Below, piece after piece: positions 56,774 to 64,000 of a stretch of DNA of 64,000 nt (its first letter is position 1; each line of letters opens with the position of its first letter). The DNA is from Chryseobacterium sediminis (GTDB taxonomy: Bacteria; Bacteroidota; Bacteroidia; Flavobacteriales; Weeksellaceae), in contig NZ_VUNZ01000002.1 in the NCBI RefSeq assembly GCF_008386505.1, positions 620,001-684,000 on the forward strand, given 5' to 3'. The translations under genes were made by a program, and so were the position numbers. The notes beneath the pieces are model-generated. The model had not been told where the DNA came from and ran no database searches. It saw only the letters and a list, made by a program, of their open reading frames with translations.

Positions 56774-58234
56774 TTATTTACTCATTAATTTCCAAAGCTC
56801 ATTAATTACTTCTTTGTCATCAAAATGATGTTTCACACCATTTATCTCCTGATAGTTTTCGTGGCCTTTTCCGGCAACTAAAACAATATCTTTAGGTTCT
56901 GCAAATTTTATAGCCATCTTTATGGCTTCTCTTCTATCCGGAATTGAAGTGTACTTGCTGAAATTTTGTGGTTCAACACCTGCTTCAATTTCTTTGATAA
57001 TCTGTGCAGGATCTTCTGTTCTCGGATTATCTGAAGTGATAATTGCCAATGTAGATTTTTTTGTGGCAATATTTCCCATTTCAGGTCTTTTGGAGTGATC
57101 TCTGTCTCCTCCGCAACCGAATACGGTGATTAATCTTTCATTTTTGGTTCTGATATCGTTAATGCTGTCCAGAATGTTTTCCAATGCATCCGGAGTGTGT
57201 GCATAATCTACGATAAAGAAAATTCCACCATCGGATTTGAAAGTTTCAAATCTACCGGAAACTCTTTTTAATTTGCTTACAGCCTGAAGAATTTCATCCT
57301 GCCCAAAACCTAGTTCAGCAGCAATTCCGAATACAAGCAGTAAATTATATACATTGAATTTCCCGGTCAATGTCGTCCAGAATTCTTTTCCGTTGAAGTT
57401 CAACAGCATTCCGTTGAAATCTACTTCTAAAAGCTTTCCGTGATAGTCTGCCATGGTTTTCAATGCATAAGACTTCTTTTTAGCCTTAGTGTTCTGAAGC
57501 ATGACATTTCCATTTTTGTCATCCGCGTTGGTGATGGCAATGGCTGTATCTTCTAATTGATCAAAGAATCTTTTCTTAGTTTTTAAATATTCTTCAAAGG
57601 TTTTATGATAATCTAAATGATCGTGAGTAAGATTGGTGAACCCTGCTATTTTGAAGTGTAATCCTTCAATTCTGTTTTGAGCGATTCCATGTGAGCTTAC
57701 TTCCATGAAAGCGAATTCACATCCTTTTTCTACTGCTTCCGATAAAATTCTGTTGATTGTAATCACATCCGGAGTGGTATGAGTAGCCGGAATAATTTCT
57801 TCGCCAATTCTGATCTCAACAGTGGAAAGCAATGCGGATTCATAGCCCAGGTTTTTGAAAACATCAAAAAGAAGGGTAGAAACAGATGTTTTTCCATTAG
57901 TTCCCGTAACTCCTATCAGTTTTAGTTTCTGAGAAGGGTTTCCGTAGAAATTAGAAGCAAGGTGACCTAAGGCTTTAGATGAATCTTTTACCTGAACATA
58001 GGTTACGTTTTCAACCAATATTTCTGGAAATTCTTCGCAAACAATTGCTGCTGCACCTTTTTCAATAGCAGATGCAATGAATGAGTGACCATCCACTACC
58101 GTTCCTCTCATTGCAATGTAAAGAGAGCCTTTTGTAACTTTTCTGCTGTCGATTACCAATTCAGTAACCTCACGGTTGTTATCACCGTGAATTTCCAGTA
58201 CTGGTATTCTGTTTACTAATTCTGTTATAATCAT
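56774..58234 (-). CDS. murE: UDP-MurNAc-tripeptide synthetase MurE
   Basis: Protein of 486 residues from the ATG at 58234 (MIITELVNRIPVLE); the TTG at 58243 is rejected. It carries RKVTKGSLYIAMRG, the P-loop GVTGTNGKTSVSTLLF, FTNLTHDHLDYHKTFEEYLKTK with the carbamylated-Lys region, and DYAHTPDALENIL. The C-terminal TSDNPRTEDP contains the DNPR motif that marks meso-diaminopimelate as the substrate. It adds the third residue of the stem peptide in the cytoplasm. Confidence 0.96.
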   Translation of the reverse strand: MIITELVNRIPVLEIHGDNNREVTELVIDSRKVTKGSLYIAMRGTVVDGHSFIASAIEKGAAAIVCEEFPEILVENVTYVQVKDSSKALGHLASNFYGNPSQKLKLIGVTGTNGKTSVSTLLFDVFKNLGYESALLSTVEIRIGEEIIPATHTTPDVITINRILSEAVEKGCEFAFMEVSSHGIAQNRIEGLHFKIAGFTNLTHDHLDYHKTFEEYLKTKKRFFDQLEDTAIAITNADDKNGNVMLQNTKAKKKSYALKTMADYHGKLLEVDFNGMLLNFNGKEFWTTLTGKFNVYNLLLVFGIAAELGFGQDEILQAVSKLKRVSGRFETFKSDGGIFFIVDYAHTPDALENILDSINDIRTKNERLITVFGCGGDRDHSKRPEMGNIATKKSTLAIITSDNPRTEDPAQIIKEIEAGVEPQNFSKYTSIPDRREAIKMAIKFAEPKDIVLVAGKGHENYQEINGVKHHFDDKEVINELWKLMSK

Positions 58235-58277
58235 TTTTATCAATAAGGCTTTGCCCTATTTTGTTTTAAATCCTTAT

Positions 58278-60269
58278 TTAATTCTGCAGAGACAAATAAA
58301 TTCTCTGGTTTTTACTGATCGTTGTGCCTTCAAGAGGGAACTGTTCTTTAATTCTTCCCACTCCTTTATAGTCGACACGATATCCTAAGTTTTCCAATTG
58401 CGGGATTACATTTTTACCAATTAATCCTACCACATTAGGCATTTGCTTATCATTTACTGCTACTTTAACATTAGGTTCAACCATTTTGCTCAGGTTTACC
58501 TTTTTGTCTACAAGCATTTCTTTTTCAATGTTTTGAGGTGTTTTCAGGAATGTTTTTCCTGCAATTTCTTTAAATACCGGTGCTGAAACGGAACCTCCAT
58601 AAAATCCTTTTGCAGTATTAGGTTCACTAATCATTACATAACAGGTATATTTTGGGGCGTCAGCCGGATAAAATCCTGCAAATGATGCGCGGTATTTCAT
58701 TGGACCAGGCAGCCAGTATTCAAATCTTGCGGTTCCTGTTTTTCCTGCCATTTTCAGGTTGGGAGTAAAGATACTTCGTCCTGTTCCTTTTTCTACAGCT
58801 TTGGTTAAAGCACTGGTCATCATTTTAATAGCTTTTTCAGATGCCATTTTGTTGACCATTACTTCAGGCTTCGCGTTGTACATCACTTTTCCATCTTTCA
58901 TTATTTTATCGATGAATAATGGCTTAAGCATTTTTCCTCCATTGGCAACCCCGTTGTAAAAGGTCGTCAGTTGCAGAAGGTTGATATTGGAAGAGTATCC
59001 GTAAGAAATAGAAGCCAGTGTTGCTGCATTCCATCTTTTATTCTGTGGAGTTACGATCTTTGGTTTTGTGATTCCCGGAAGCTCGATATCCATTTTGTCG
59101 AATAATTTCCAACGTTTCAGGTGGTCAAGGAAGATCTGAGGCTTTTCTGCATAATACTTTGTGATCAGTTTTGACGTTCCTACGTTACTGGATTTTGCCA
59201 ATACGTCACTGATATCATAAGTTCCACCTCCGTGGCCATCAGAGATTCTCTGTTTTGCATATACCCAAACTCCGTTTCCTACATTTACTGTTGTGTTTTC
59301 ATCAATAAATCCATCATCCATTGCTGCTAAAAGCGAAATGGTTTTAAAAGTAGATCCCGGTTCGATATTGTCTTTCAGGGCATAATTGTAAGAATCTTCG
59401 TAATCTCCTGAATCTGTTCTTCTTAAGTTGACAAGGGCGCGTACTTTTCCGGTTTCAACTTCCATGACAATTACGGTACCATGTTTGGCTTCAAAATTAA
59501 TCAGCTGTTTCTCAAGTGCGGAGTGTGCAATGTCTTGAATTCTAAGGTCTAAGGTTGTATATACATCTTCTCCGTCTACCGGTTCCTGCACTTTCCAGAA
59601 GTCAATGGGTTTCCATTGTGAAGAATTGATTCTTTGCTCAAGTCTTTTTCCGTCCGTTCCTGTCAGATATTTTGAAAAAGCTCCTTCCAATCCTGATCTA
59701 AGTTCTCCGTTATCCATACCAATAGTTCCGGCTCCGATTTCTGAAGTGGCAAGTTCTCTTTTATAGTTTCTGTCAACGATAAAACCTCCCTTGTTTTTAC
59801 CTCTTTTGAAGATCGGGAACTTTCTGATTCTGTCATACTGATCAAAATCTAGCCCTTTCACTAAAGTGTAGTATTGGTTTTTCTTTTTCTTCTGCTCGTC
59901 AAATTTCTGTCTGAATTCTCCTCTGGATTTTCCGAACATTTTACTCAATGAATCCGTCAGCGCTCCGATATTATTGGAGTATACGGTATCTTTCATCGTC
60001 TTGAAGTCAAGATAGATGTCATATCGCATTACAGTAGTTGCGAGAATAGAACCGTCAGACGCAAAAAGGTTACCGCGGGCTGCCTTTAAAGTAGCTTCAC
60101 GATAGTTTTTATTAATGTAATCGTCTTTAATTTCCTGAACATTGGTATTCTGAAGAATAACAATTCTTGCCAAAAACATGACAAACACGCACAAAGCTAC
60201 CACTGCAAAGAGGTAGCCCCATCGTAACGTTTTCTTACGTTTATTGTCGTATTCATTTTGCTTTTGCAT
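58278..60269 (-). CDS. ftsI: Division-specific penicillin-binding protein FtsI (PBP3) with PASTA domain
   Basis: Protein of 663 residues. A membrane anchor (about 13-35), the PBP dimer domain (AARGNLFASDGSILATTV), and the transpeptidase with active-site Ser in EPGSTFKTISLLAAM (S-x-x-K), SSNVGTSK (S-x-N) and GKTGTARFEY (K-T-G). At the end is one PASTA domain (QMPNVVGLIGKNVIPQLENLGY). It cross-links septal peptidoglycan in the periplasm together with FtsW. The start overlaps the FtsL-like gene by 17 bases. Confidence 0.96.
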   Translation of the reverse strand: MQKQNEYDNKRKKTLRWGYLFAVVALCVFVMFLARIVILQNTNVQEIKDDYINKNYREATLKAARGNLFASDGSILATTVMRYDIYLDFKTMKDTVYSNNIGALTDSLSKMFGKSRGEFRQKFDEQKKKKNQYYTLVKGLDFDQYDRIRKFPIFKRGKNKGGFIVDRNYKRELATSEIGAGTIGMDNGELRSGLEGAFSKYLTGTDGKRLEQRINSSQWKPIDFWKVQEPVDGEDVYTTLDLRIQDIAHSALEKQLINFEAKHGTVIVMEVETGKVRALVNLRRTDSGDYEDSYNYALKDNIEPGSTFKTISLLAAMDDGFIDENTTVNVGNGVWVYAKQRISDGHGGGTYDISDVLAKSSNVGTSKLITKYYAEKPQIFLDHLKRWKLFDKMDIELPGITKPKIVTPQNKRWNAATLASISYGYSSNINLLQLTTFYNGVANGGKMLKPLFIDKIMKDGKVMYNAKPEVMVNKMASEKAIKMMTSALTKAVEKGTGRSIFTPNLKMAGKTGTARFEYWLPGPMKYRASFAGFYPADAPKYTCYVMISEPNTAKGFYGGSVSAPVFKEIAGKTFLKTPQNIEKEMLVDKKVNLSKMVEPNVKVAVNDKQMPNVVGLIGKNVIPQLENLGYRVDYKGVGRIKEQFPLEGTTISKNQRIYLSLQN

Positions 60270-60618
60270 CTGTACTGTCCAGTTTTATTAGCAATTTGTG
60301 AGGGTGGTTTTCCAGGGTCATTAATGAATCCCGGGCAACCTCTTTCCCCAGCTCTGATTCCATTTTTACTTTGATCAGCTTACTCTGGGCGTAAGCGTTT
60401 CTTGATTTGTATTCTTCTGTTTCCTCTTTTAAGGCGTTTACAATTTTTATTTTTTTATTGACGAGATGGTTGGTATAAATCATGGCCATCATCAGAACAA
60501 ACAACAGGAGGAAATACTTATAATGTATTTTGATCTCATCACGATTCAGAAAGTTTCCTTTTATAATATCTATAAAAGTGAGTCTTTTCTGGGGGCGATT
60601 TGTTGTTCTTTTTGCCAA
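60253..60618 (-). CDS. ftsL: FtsL-like cell division protein
   Basis: Protein of 121 residues with the FtsL layout: a short basic cytoplasmic part, one membrane helix (about 35-52, FLLLFVLMMAMIYTN) and a periplasmic coiled coil (KKIKIVNALKEETEEYKSRNAYAQSKL), ending VKMESELGKEVARDSLMTLENHPHKLLIKLD. The family is the Bacteroidota FtsL-like putative division protein, placed between rsmH and ftsI as usual. It links FtsQ and FtsB-type proteins to FtsI/FtsW. Confidence 0.92.
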   Translation of the reverse strand: MAKRTTNRPQKRLTFIDIIKGNFLNRDEIKIHYKYFLLLFVLMMAMIYTNHLVNKKIKIVNALKEETEEYKSRNAYAQSKLIKVKMESELGKEVARDSLMTLENHPHKLLIKLDSTDAKAK

Positions 60619-60624
60619 AGCTTT

Positions 60625-60690
60625 GTTTATAATTGATTAATGATAAAGGATAATTGATATCGCTTATCACTTATGATTTATCATTTATAC
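60625..60690. repeat. AT-rich inverted repeat between rsmH and ftsL
   Basis: TATAATTGATTAATGATAAAGGATAATTGATATCGC and a later TATCACTTATGATTTATCATTTATA form an imperfect inverted repeat that uses the same words as 47100-47171. Confidence 0.5.
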
Positions 60691-61578
60691 TTTTATTCCT
60701 GTTCTCATTTTGGCACTTCTTGCTCTTGAGTTTTCTTCGATCTCCTGATCATCAGGAATGATTGCTTTACTCTTTATCAATTCAAATGCCTTTTTATAAT
60801 TTCCGTAGATATCTCTTGCCGGTTCTCCTTCAAACATTCCATTTTTCAGGAATCTTTTTACCAAACGGTCTTCTAAAGAGTGGTAAGAAATAACGACCAG
60901 CCTTCCTTCCGGTTTCAACACATTATAAGCCTGAACTAGCATTTCCTTTAATACTTCAAGTTCCTGGTTAACTTCAATTCTTATTGCCTGAAAAAGCTGG
61001 GCATAGAATTTATTTACCTTATGAGGCGGAATGTAGCTGAAAAGCTTTTTCAAATCCTCAGTAGTATCTATGCTTTTTGTTTTTCTGTGGTGAACAATTT
61101 CTCTTGCCAGTTTTCTTGCTTCTCTTAATTCTCCATAGTGATAGAAAAGATCTGCAAGTTCACTTTCTTCATATTCATTGATCACTCTTTTGGCATCAAG
61201 GTTCTGCATTACATTCATCCTCATGTCCAAAGGAGCATTGCTTCTTGTAGAGAAACCTCTGTCTGCTTCATCAAACTGGTGTGAAGAAACACCCAGGTCA
61301 GCCAAAACACCATCTACCTGAGGAACTCCGTACATCAGTAATGAGTTTTCCAGAAATCTGAAATTCTGATTAACTAATGTAAATCTAGGATCATCAATTG
61401 TATTTTTAAGTGCATCCAGATCCTGGTCAAAACTGAACAATCTTCCTTTATCAGAAAGTCTGCTCAAAATCTCCCTGGAGTGGCCTCCGCCTCCAAAGGT
61501 GCAGTCCACATATATTCCGTCAGGATTCGTCACCAAATCATCAACACTCTGCTTCAACAAAACGGGGTTATGATACAT
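60685..61578 (-). CDS. rsmH: 16S rRNA (cytosine-1402-N4)-methyltransferase RsmH
   Basis: Protein of 297 residues, formerly MraW. N-terminal YHNPVLLKQSVDDL, the SAM motif VDCTFGGGGHSREIL, GVLADLGVSSHQFDEADRGFSTRSNAPLDMRMN, and the catalytic end VISYHSLEDRLVKRFLKN and SRARSAKMRTGIKV. It methylates C1402 of 16S rRNA in the ribosomal P site. It is second in the dcw operon, 48 bp after mraZ. Confidence 0.97.
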   Translation of the reverse strand: MYHNPVLLKQSVDDLVTNPDGIYVDCTFGGGGHSREILSRLSDKGRLFSFDQDLDALKNTIDDPRFTLVNQNFRFLENSLLMYGVPQVDGVLADLGVSSHQFDEADRGFSTRSNAPLDMRMNVMQNLDAKRVINEYEESELADLFYHYGELREARKLAREIVHHRKTKSIDTTEDLKKLFSYIPPHKVNKFYAQLFQAIRIEVNQELEVLKEMLVQAYNVLKPEGRLVVISYHSLEDRLVKRFLKNGMFEGEPARDIYGNYKKAFELIKSKAIIPDDQEIEENSRARSAKMRTGIKV

Positions 61579-61626
61579 GCTTAATTGTGTTTTTTATTTA
61601 ATATATAATCAATTAATAACCTACAG

Positions 61627-62085
61627 TTATTCTTCATCGAAAGAGCCCATCACATCTTCTGCAAGACTTGCAAAATCAGTTTCATTGGTGGCAATTACCT
61701 TTTCATAGGCTTCTTTATCCCAAATTTCAAATAGCTCTCCCGCGCTGGTAATCACAATATCTTTTTGAAGATTTGCGAAATTCGTCAGGTCTTTAGAGAT
61801 CTGTAATCTTCCCGCATTATCCAATTCTACTGTCTTTACTCCTGCCGTAAACATTCGTATGAAATCAGCATTCTTTTTTATGAATCTGTTCAGTTTATTA
61901 ATTTTGCCCATCAGTTTGTCCCATGCATTCATAGGATAGACTTCCAGACAGGGTTGGAACACAGATCTTTTGACTACAAATGCCTTGTCTTCGAAGTTTT
62001 CCATCTGTTTAATTAAAGATGAAGGAACTTTTAAGCGGCCTTTGTCGTCAATTTTGCACTCATATGTCCCAATGAAATTTTTCAT
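61627..62085 (-). CDS. mraZ: Transcriptional regulator MraZ
   Basis: Protein of 152 residues from the ATG at 62085 (MKNFIGTYECKIDDKGRLKVPSS). The longer frame would include the promoter and is rejected. Two AbrB-like MraZ repeats are visible: CKIDDKGRLKVPSSL (DxKGR motif 1) and VELDNAGRLQISKDL (motif 2, DxxGR). MraZ forms rings that bind TGGG direct repeats in front of its own operon and repress the dcw cluster; three such repeats are at 62110-62134. First gene of the dcw operon. Confidence 0.96.
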   Translation of the reverse strand: MKNFIGTYECKIDDKGRLKVPSSLIKQMENFEDKAFVVKRSVFQPCLEVYPMNAWDKLMGKINKLNRFIKKNADFIRMFTAGVKTVELDNAGRLQISKDLTNFANLQKDIVITSAGELFEIWDKEAYEKVIATNETDFASLAEDVMGSFDEE

Positions 62086-62091
62086 TTGGGA

Positions 62092-62099
62092 CAAATTTA
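62092..62099 (-). promoter_or_regulatory. -7 element of the dcw operon
   Basis: Minus-strand TAAATTTG fits TAnnTTTG. It ends only 6 nt before the mraZ ATG at 62085, so the transcript may be almost leaderless. Confidence 0.6.
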
Positions 62100-62109
62100 T
62101 ATAATAATT

Positions 62110-62134
62110 TCCAAAATTTCCCACTTTTTCCCAC
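62110..62134 (-). promoter_or_regulatory. mraZ: MraZ box: three TGGG repeats at 10-bp intervals
   Basis: On the minus strand GTGGGAAAAA, GTGGGAAATT and TTGGAAATTA stand head to tail with TGGG/TGGA at exact 10-bp steps, the known form of MraZ binding sites (TGGGN direct repeats). They lie directly upstream of the -7 element. Confidence 0.85.
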
Positions 62135-62327
62135 TTTTTGACTCAATGTTAATAAGTTTTATTAGAGATTGAATTTCGATAATGTAAAATACTGATATGA
62201 AGCCAGTTGTAAATAGTGTTATTTAGGCCATAATAAAGCGTGTTTGAAAAAAAAAGTTAAAAAGGAGAATATTATATTATTTTTATCTTAAATTAGGATA
62301 ATCAAAATTTTTTTGAGGTTTAATTTG

Positions 62328-62335
62328 TATTTTTG
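62328..62335 (+). promoter_or_regulatory. -7 element of the hydrolase/engB operon
   Basis: TATTTTTG matches TAnnTTTG, 22 nt before the ATG at 62358. The longer ORF would start upstream of it. Confidence 0.6.
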
Positions 62336-62357
62336 CAGGGCTTTATTAAGGCGTTTT

Positions 62358-63119
62358 ATGATATTTAGTACAAAAAAAGAAAAGAAATATTCCTATGTAG
62401 AAGCGGGAGAAGGACATCCATTAGTGCTGTTGCACGGGTTAATGGGTGGTTTGAGTAATTTCGATAAAATGGTAGATTTTTTTTCGGAAAGAGGCTTCAA
62501 AGTATATGTTCCTCAGCTGCCGATCTATGATCTGCCGGTACTCAATACGAATCTTACCACTATCGCAAAATATATTATCAAGTTTATAGAAAGTCATATT
62601 TCAGGTCCGGTAACCATTATGGGAAACTCAATGGGAGGGCATGTAGGGCTTATCTTAACTTTAGCAAGACCAGATTTGGTAAAAAATCTTGTGCTTACGG
62701 GAAGTTCCGGATTATATGAAAGAACTTTCGGGGACAGTTTTCCAAGGAAAAATGACCGATCTTATATCAGAAAGAAAACGGAAGAAGTTTTCTATGATCC
62801 AAAGATTGCGACAGAGGATCTTGTAGATGAAGTTTTCGCGGTGGTGAATGACAGAATGAAAGGAATAAAAACAGTAATGCTGGCAAGAAGTGCCATCAAA
62901 CACAATATGCTGAATGACCTTCCGAAGATTGTGACACCTACGTGTCTTATCTGGGGAAAACAGGATAATGTAACTCCTCCGGAAGTGGCAGAAGACATGC
63001 ACAAATTTATTCCTAATTCGGATTTATTTTGGATAGACCATTGCGGCCATGCAGCCATGATGGAAAAACCGGATGAGTTCAATGAAATCCTGTATAACTG
63101 GATAAAAGATAAAGTTTAA
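62358..63119 (+). CDS. Alpha/beta hydrolase
   Basis: Protein of 253 residues from the ATG at 62358 (MIFSTKKEKKYSYVEAGEGHPLVL). Alpha/beta-hydrolase fold: oxyanion HGLMGGLSNF, nucleophile elbow GNSMGGHVGL (Ser at about 97), acid region LIWGKQDNVTPPEVAE and terminal His in IDHCGHAAMMEKPDEF. It is cytoplasmic, without signal peptide, and the substrate is unknown. It is divergent from mraZ and followed by engB after a small terminator hairpin. Confidence 0.92.
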   Translation: MIFSTKKEKKYSYVEAGEGHPLVLLHGLMGGLSNFDKMVDFFSERGFKVYVPQLPIYDLPVLNTNLTTIAKYIIKFIESHISGPVTIMGNSMGGHVGLILTLARPDLVKNLVLTGSSGLYERTFGDSFPRKNDRSYIRKKTEEVFYDPKIATEDLVDEVFAVVNDRMKGIKTVMLARSAIKHNMLNDLPKIVTPTCLIWGKQDNVTPPEVAEDMHKFIPNSDLFWIDHCGHAAMMEKPDEFNEILYNWIKDKV

Positions 63120-63137
63120 TAAATACATCATAAAATG

Positions 63138-63171
63138 ACCATTAAGAGCTTTTCTTAATGGTTTATTTTTC
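63138..63171 (+). terminator. Hairpin terminator before engB
   Basis: A 10-bp perfect stem ACCATTAAGA / TCTTAATGGT with a GCTTT loop is followed by TTATTTTTC. Confidence 0.75.
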
Positions 63172-63187
63172 TAAAATACATTCAACA

Positions 63188-63811
63188 ATGATTATCAAGA
63201 CAGCAGAGTTTGTAAAGAGCAGCGGAAAATGGCAGGAATGCCCTGAACCCAATATTCCTGAATATGCTTTTATCGGAAGATCAAACGTAGGAAAGTCATC
63301 ATTGATCAACGCAATGATGAATCATAAAGACCTGGCTAAGACATCACAGACTCCAGGAAAAACCCAGCTGATCAATCATTTTTTAGTGAATGAAAACTGG
63401 TACCTTACCGATTTACCGGGCTATGGCTATGCAAAGGTTTCAAAGGTTCAGCGAAAGGATTTTGAAAAGCTAATCACGAATTATATTCTGAACAGAAGAA
63501 ATCTTGTCAATCTTTTTGTTTTAGTGGATATAAGACATACTCCACAGAAAATTGATTTAGAATTTATCCAATGGTGTGGAGAGAGTGGGATCCCTTTTTC
63601 AATTGTATTTACCAAGGCTGATAAATTAAAACCCAATGTTGCTATTAAAAACGTTGAAGATTATAAAGCTGAGCTTCATAAGACCTGGGAGGATCTTCCT
63701 GAACTTTACGTTACCTCAGCAGAAAAGAAAGAGGGTGGTGACAACATTCTTAATTTTATCCAGAAAACTAATGAATTTTTAACGAATAATAATATAAGTT
63801 TCGATGAGTAA
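63188..63811 (+). CDS. engB: Ribosome biogenesis GTPase EngB (YihA/YsxC)
   Basis: Protein of 207 residues from the ATG at 63188 (MIIKTAEFVKSSGKWQECP); upstream frame codons cover the hairpin. GTPase motifs are G1 GRSNVGKSSLIN, G2 region TPGKTQ, G3 DLPGYGYAKV, G4 FTKADKL and G5 SAEKKEG. It is needed for 50S subunit assembly and cell cycle progress. Its last codons overlap the start of the next gene (ATGAGTAA). Confidence 0.96.
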   Translation: MIIKTAEFVKSSGKWQECPEPNIPEYAFIGRSNVGKSSLINAMMNHKDLAKTSQTPGKTQLINHFLVNENWYLTDLPGYGYAKVSKVQRKDFEKLITNYILNRRNLVNLFVLVDIRHTPQKIDLEFIQWCGESGIPFSIVFTKADKLKPNVAIKNVEDYKAELHKTWEDLPELYVTSAEKKEGGDNILNFIQKTNEFLTNNNISFDE

Positions 63812-64000
63812 TATTGTTTGGAAAATAAAAACGTTTGATGAGTTCACCGTTCCTGAATTGTATTCGGTACTGAAAGCACGTATAGACGTTTTTGTTATTG
63901 AACAGAACTGCCCTTATCCTGATCTTGATAATTATGATCAGAAAGCAGTTCATATCTGGGCAGAAGAAGATGGACAGGTGCTGGCATACTGCCGTGTATT
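63804..64000 (+). CDS. ElaA-like GNAT protein, N-terminal fragment
   Basis: An open frame from the ATG at 63804 to the right edge, 65 complete codons. The N-terminus WKIKTFDEFTVPELYSVLKARIDVFVIEQNCPYPDLDNYDQKAVHIW fits the ElaA/GNAT group with the RxxVFVxEQxCxYxDxD pattern. The acetyl-CoA motif lies outside the window. It overlaps engB by 8 bases, so the two are translationally coupled. Confidence 0.85.
   Translation, partial: MSNIVWKIKTFDEFTVPELYSVLKARIDVFVIEQNCPYPDLDNYDQKAVHIWAEEDGQVLAYCRV

Overview
The window looks like a chromosomal segment of a Chryseobacterium-like member of the Flavobacteriia (Bacteroidota). The evidence is low GC content, many promoters with the flavobacterial -7 motif TAnnTTTG, a type IX secretion sorting domain, SusC/TonB-type receptors, Bacteroidota-type FtsZ and FtsL, and a complete dcw cluster. 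I see no rRNA, CRISPR array, transposase or prophage.

Region 1 (1-5037) has a TPR protein fragment, a lipoprotein, a DMT permease, aat, an OB-like DUF3127 protein with an SSB-like acidic tail, and two tandem copies of a tRNA-Leu/tRNA-Gly/tRNA-Leu cluster. The second tRNA-Gly has a damaged acceptor stem. A LolA-like secreted protein and two back-to-back terminators follow.

Region 2 (5003-19470) is the most unusual part: a class I lanthipeptide locus on the minus strand. In order of transcription it holds a GNAT-like acyltransferase, an outer-membrane beta-barrel protein, four near-identical 59-residue double-glycine precursors (absent from standard ORF calls), two LanC-like proteins, a luciferase-like monooxygenase, a full-length LanB and a C39-peptidase ABC exporter. 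A divergent PAS-LuxR regulator and a ThiF/E1-like gene complete it. The two LanC-like proteins are degenerate in complementary ways: one keeps the zinc ligands but has lost the catalytic His, the other keeps the His but has lost all zinc ligands. A 16-bp palindrome CTACAC-N4-GTGTAG occurs five times. At three promoters (acyltransferase, barrel, ThiF) it lies exactly 22 nt upstream of the -7 element, which defines a candidate regulon of the LuxR protein.

Region 3 (19614-32302) has an XRE regulator, a small unknown gene, a MocR-type regulator, a GNAT enzyme, a T9SS-exported phosphodiesterase, and a four-gene operon (TonB receptor, MFS/DUF5690 transporter, FAD oxidoreductase, PhnX-like HAD hydrolase) with an XRE-cupin regulator. 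This operon looks like an organophosphonate uptake and degradation locus. Two copies of a 79-bp palindromic repeat lie in its flanks.

Region 4 (32381-44531) has an OmpR/HisKA two-component system with a probable target operon (Usp-like protein, YoaK), mutL, a rhomboid protease, two tandem EEP phosphatase paralogues, two small lipoproteins, a GH3 protein and a bacilliredoxin.

Region 5 (44502-62139) is the dcw cluster on the minus strand: mraZ, rsmH, ftsL, ftsI, murE, mraY, murD, ftsW, murG, murC, a GxxExxY protein with a nested inverted repeat, ftsQ, ftsA, ftsZ and a YqeY-like gene. A three-repeat MraZ box lies upstream of mraZ, and inverted repeats sit in many gene junctions. Divergent from mraZ are an alpha/beta hydrolase, engB and the start of an ElaA-like GNAT gene.
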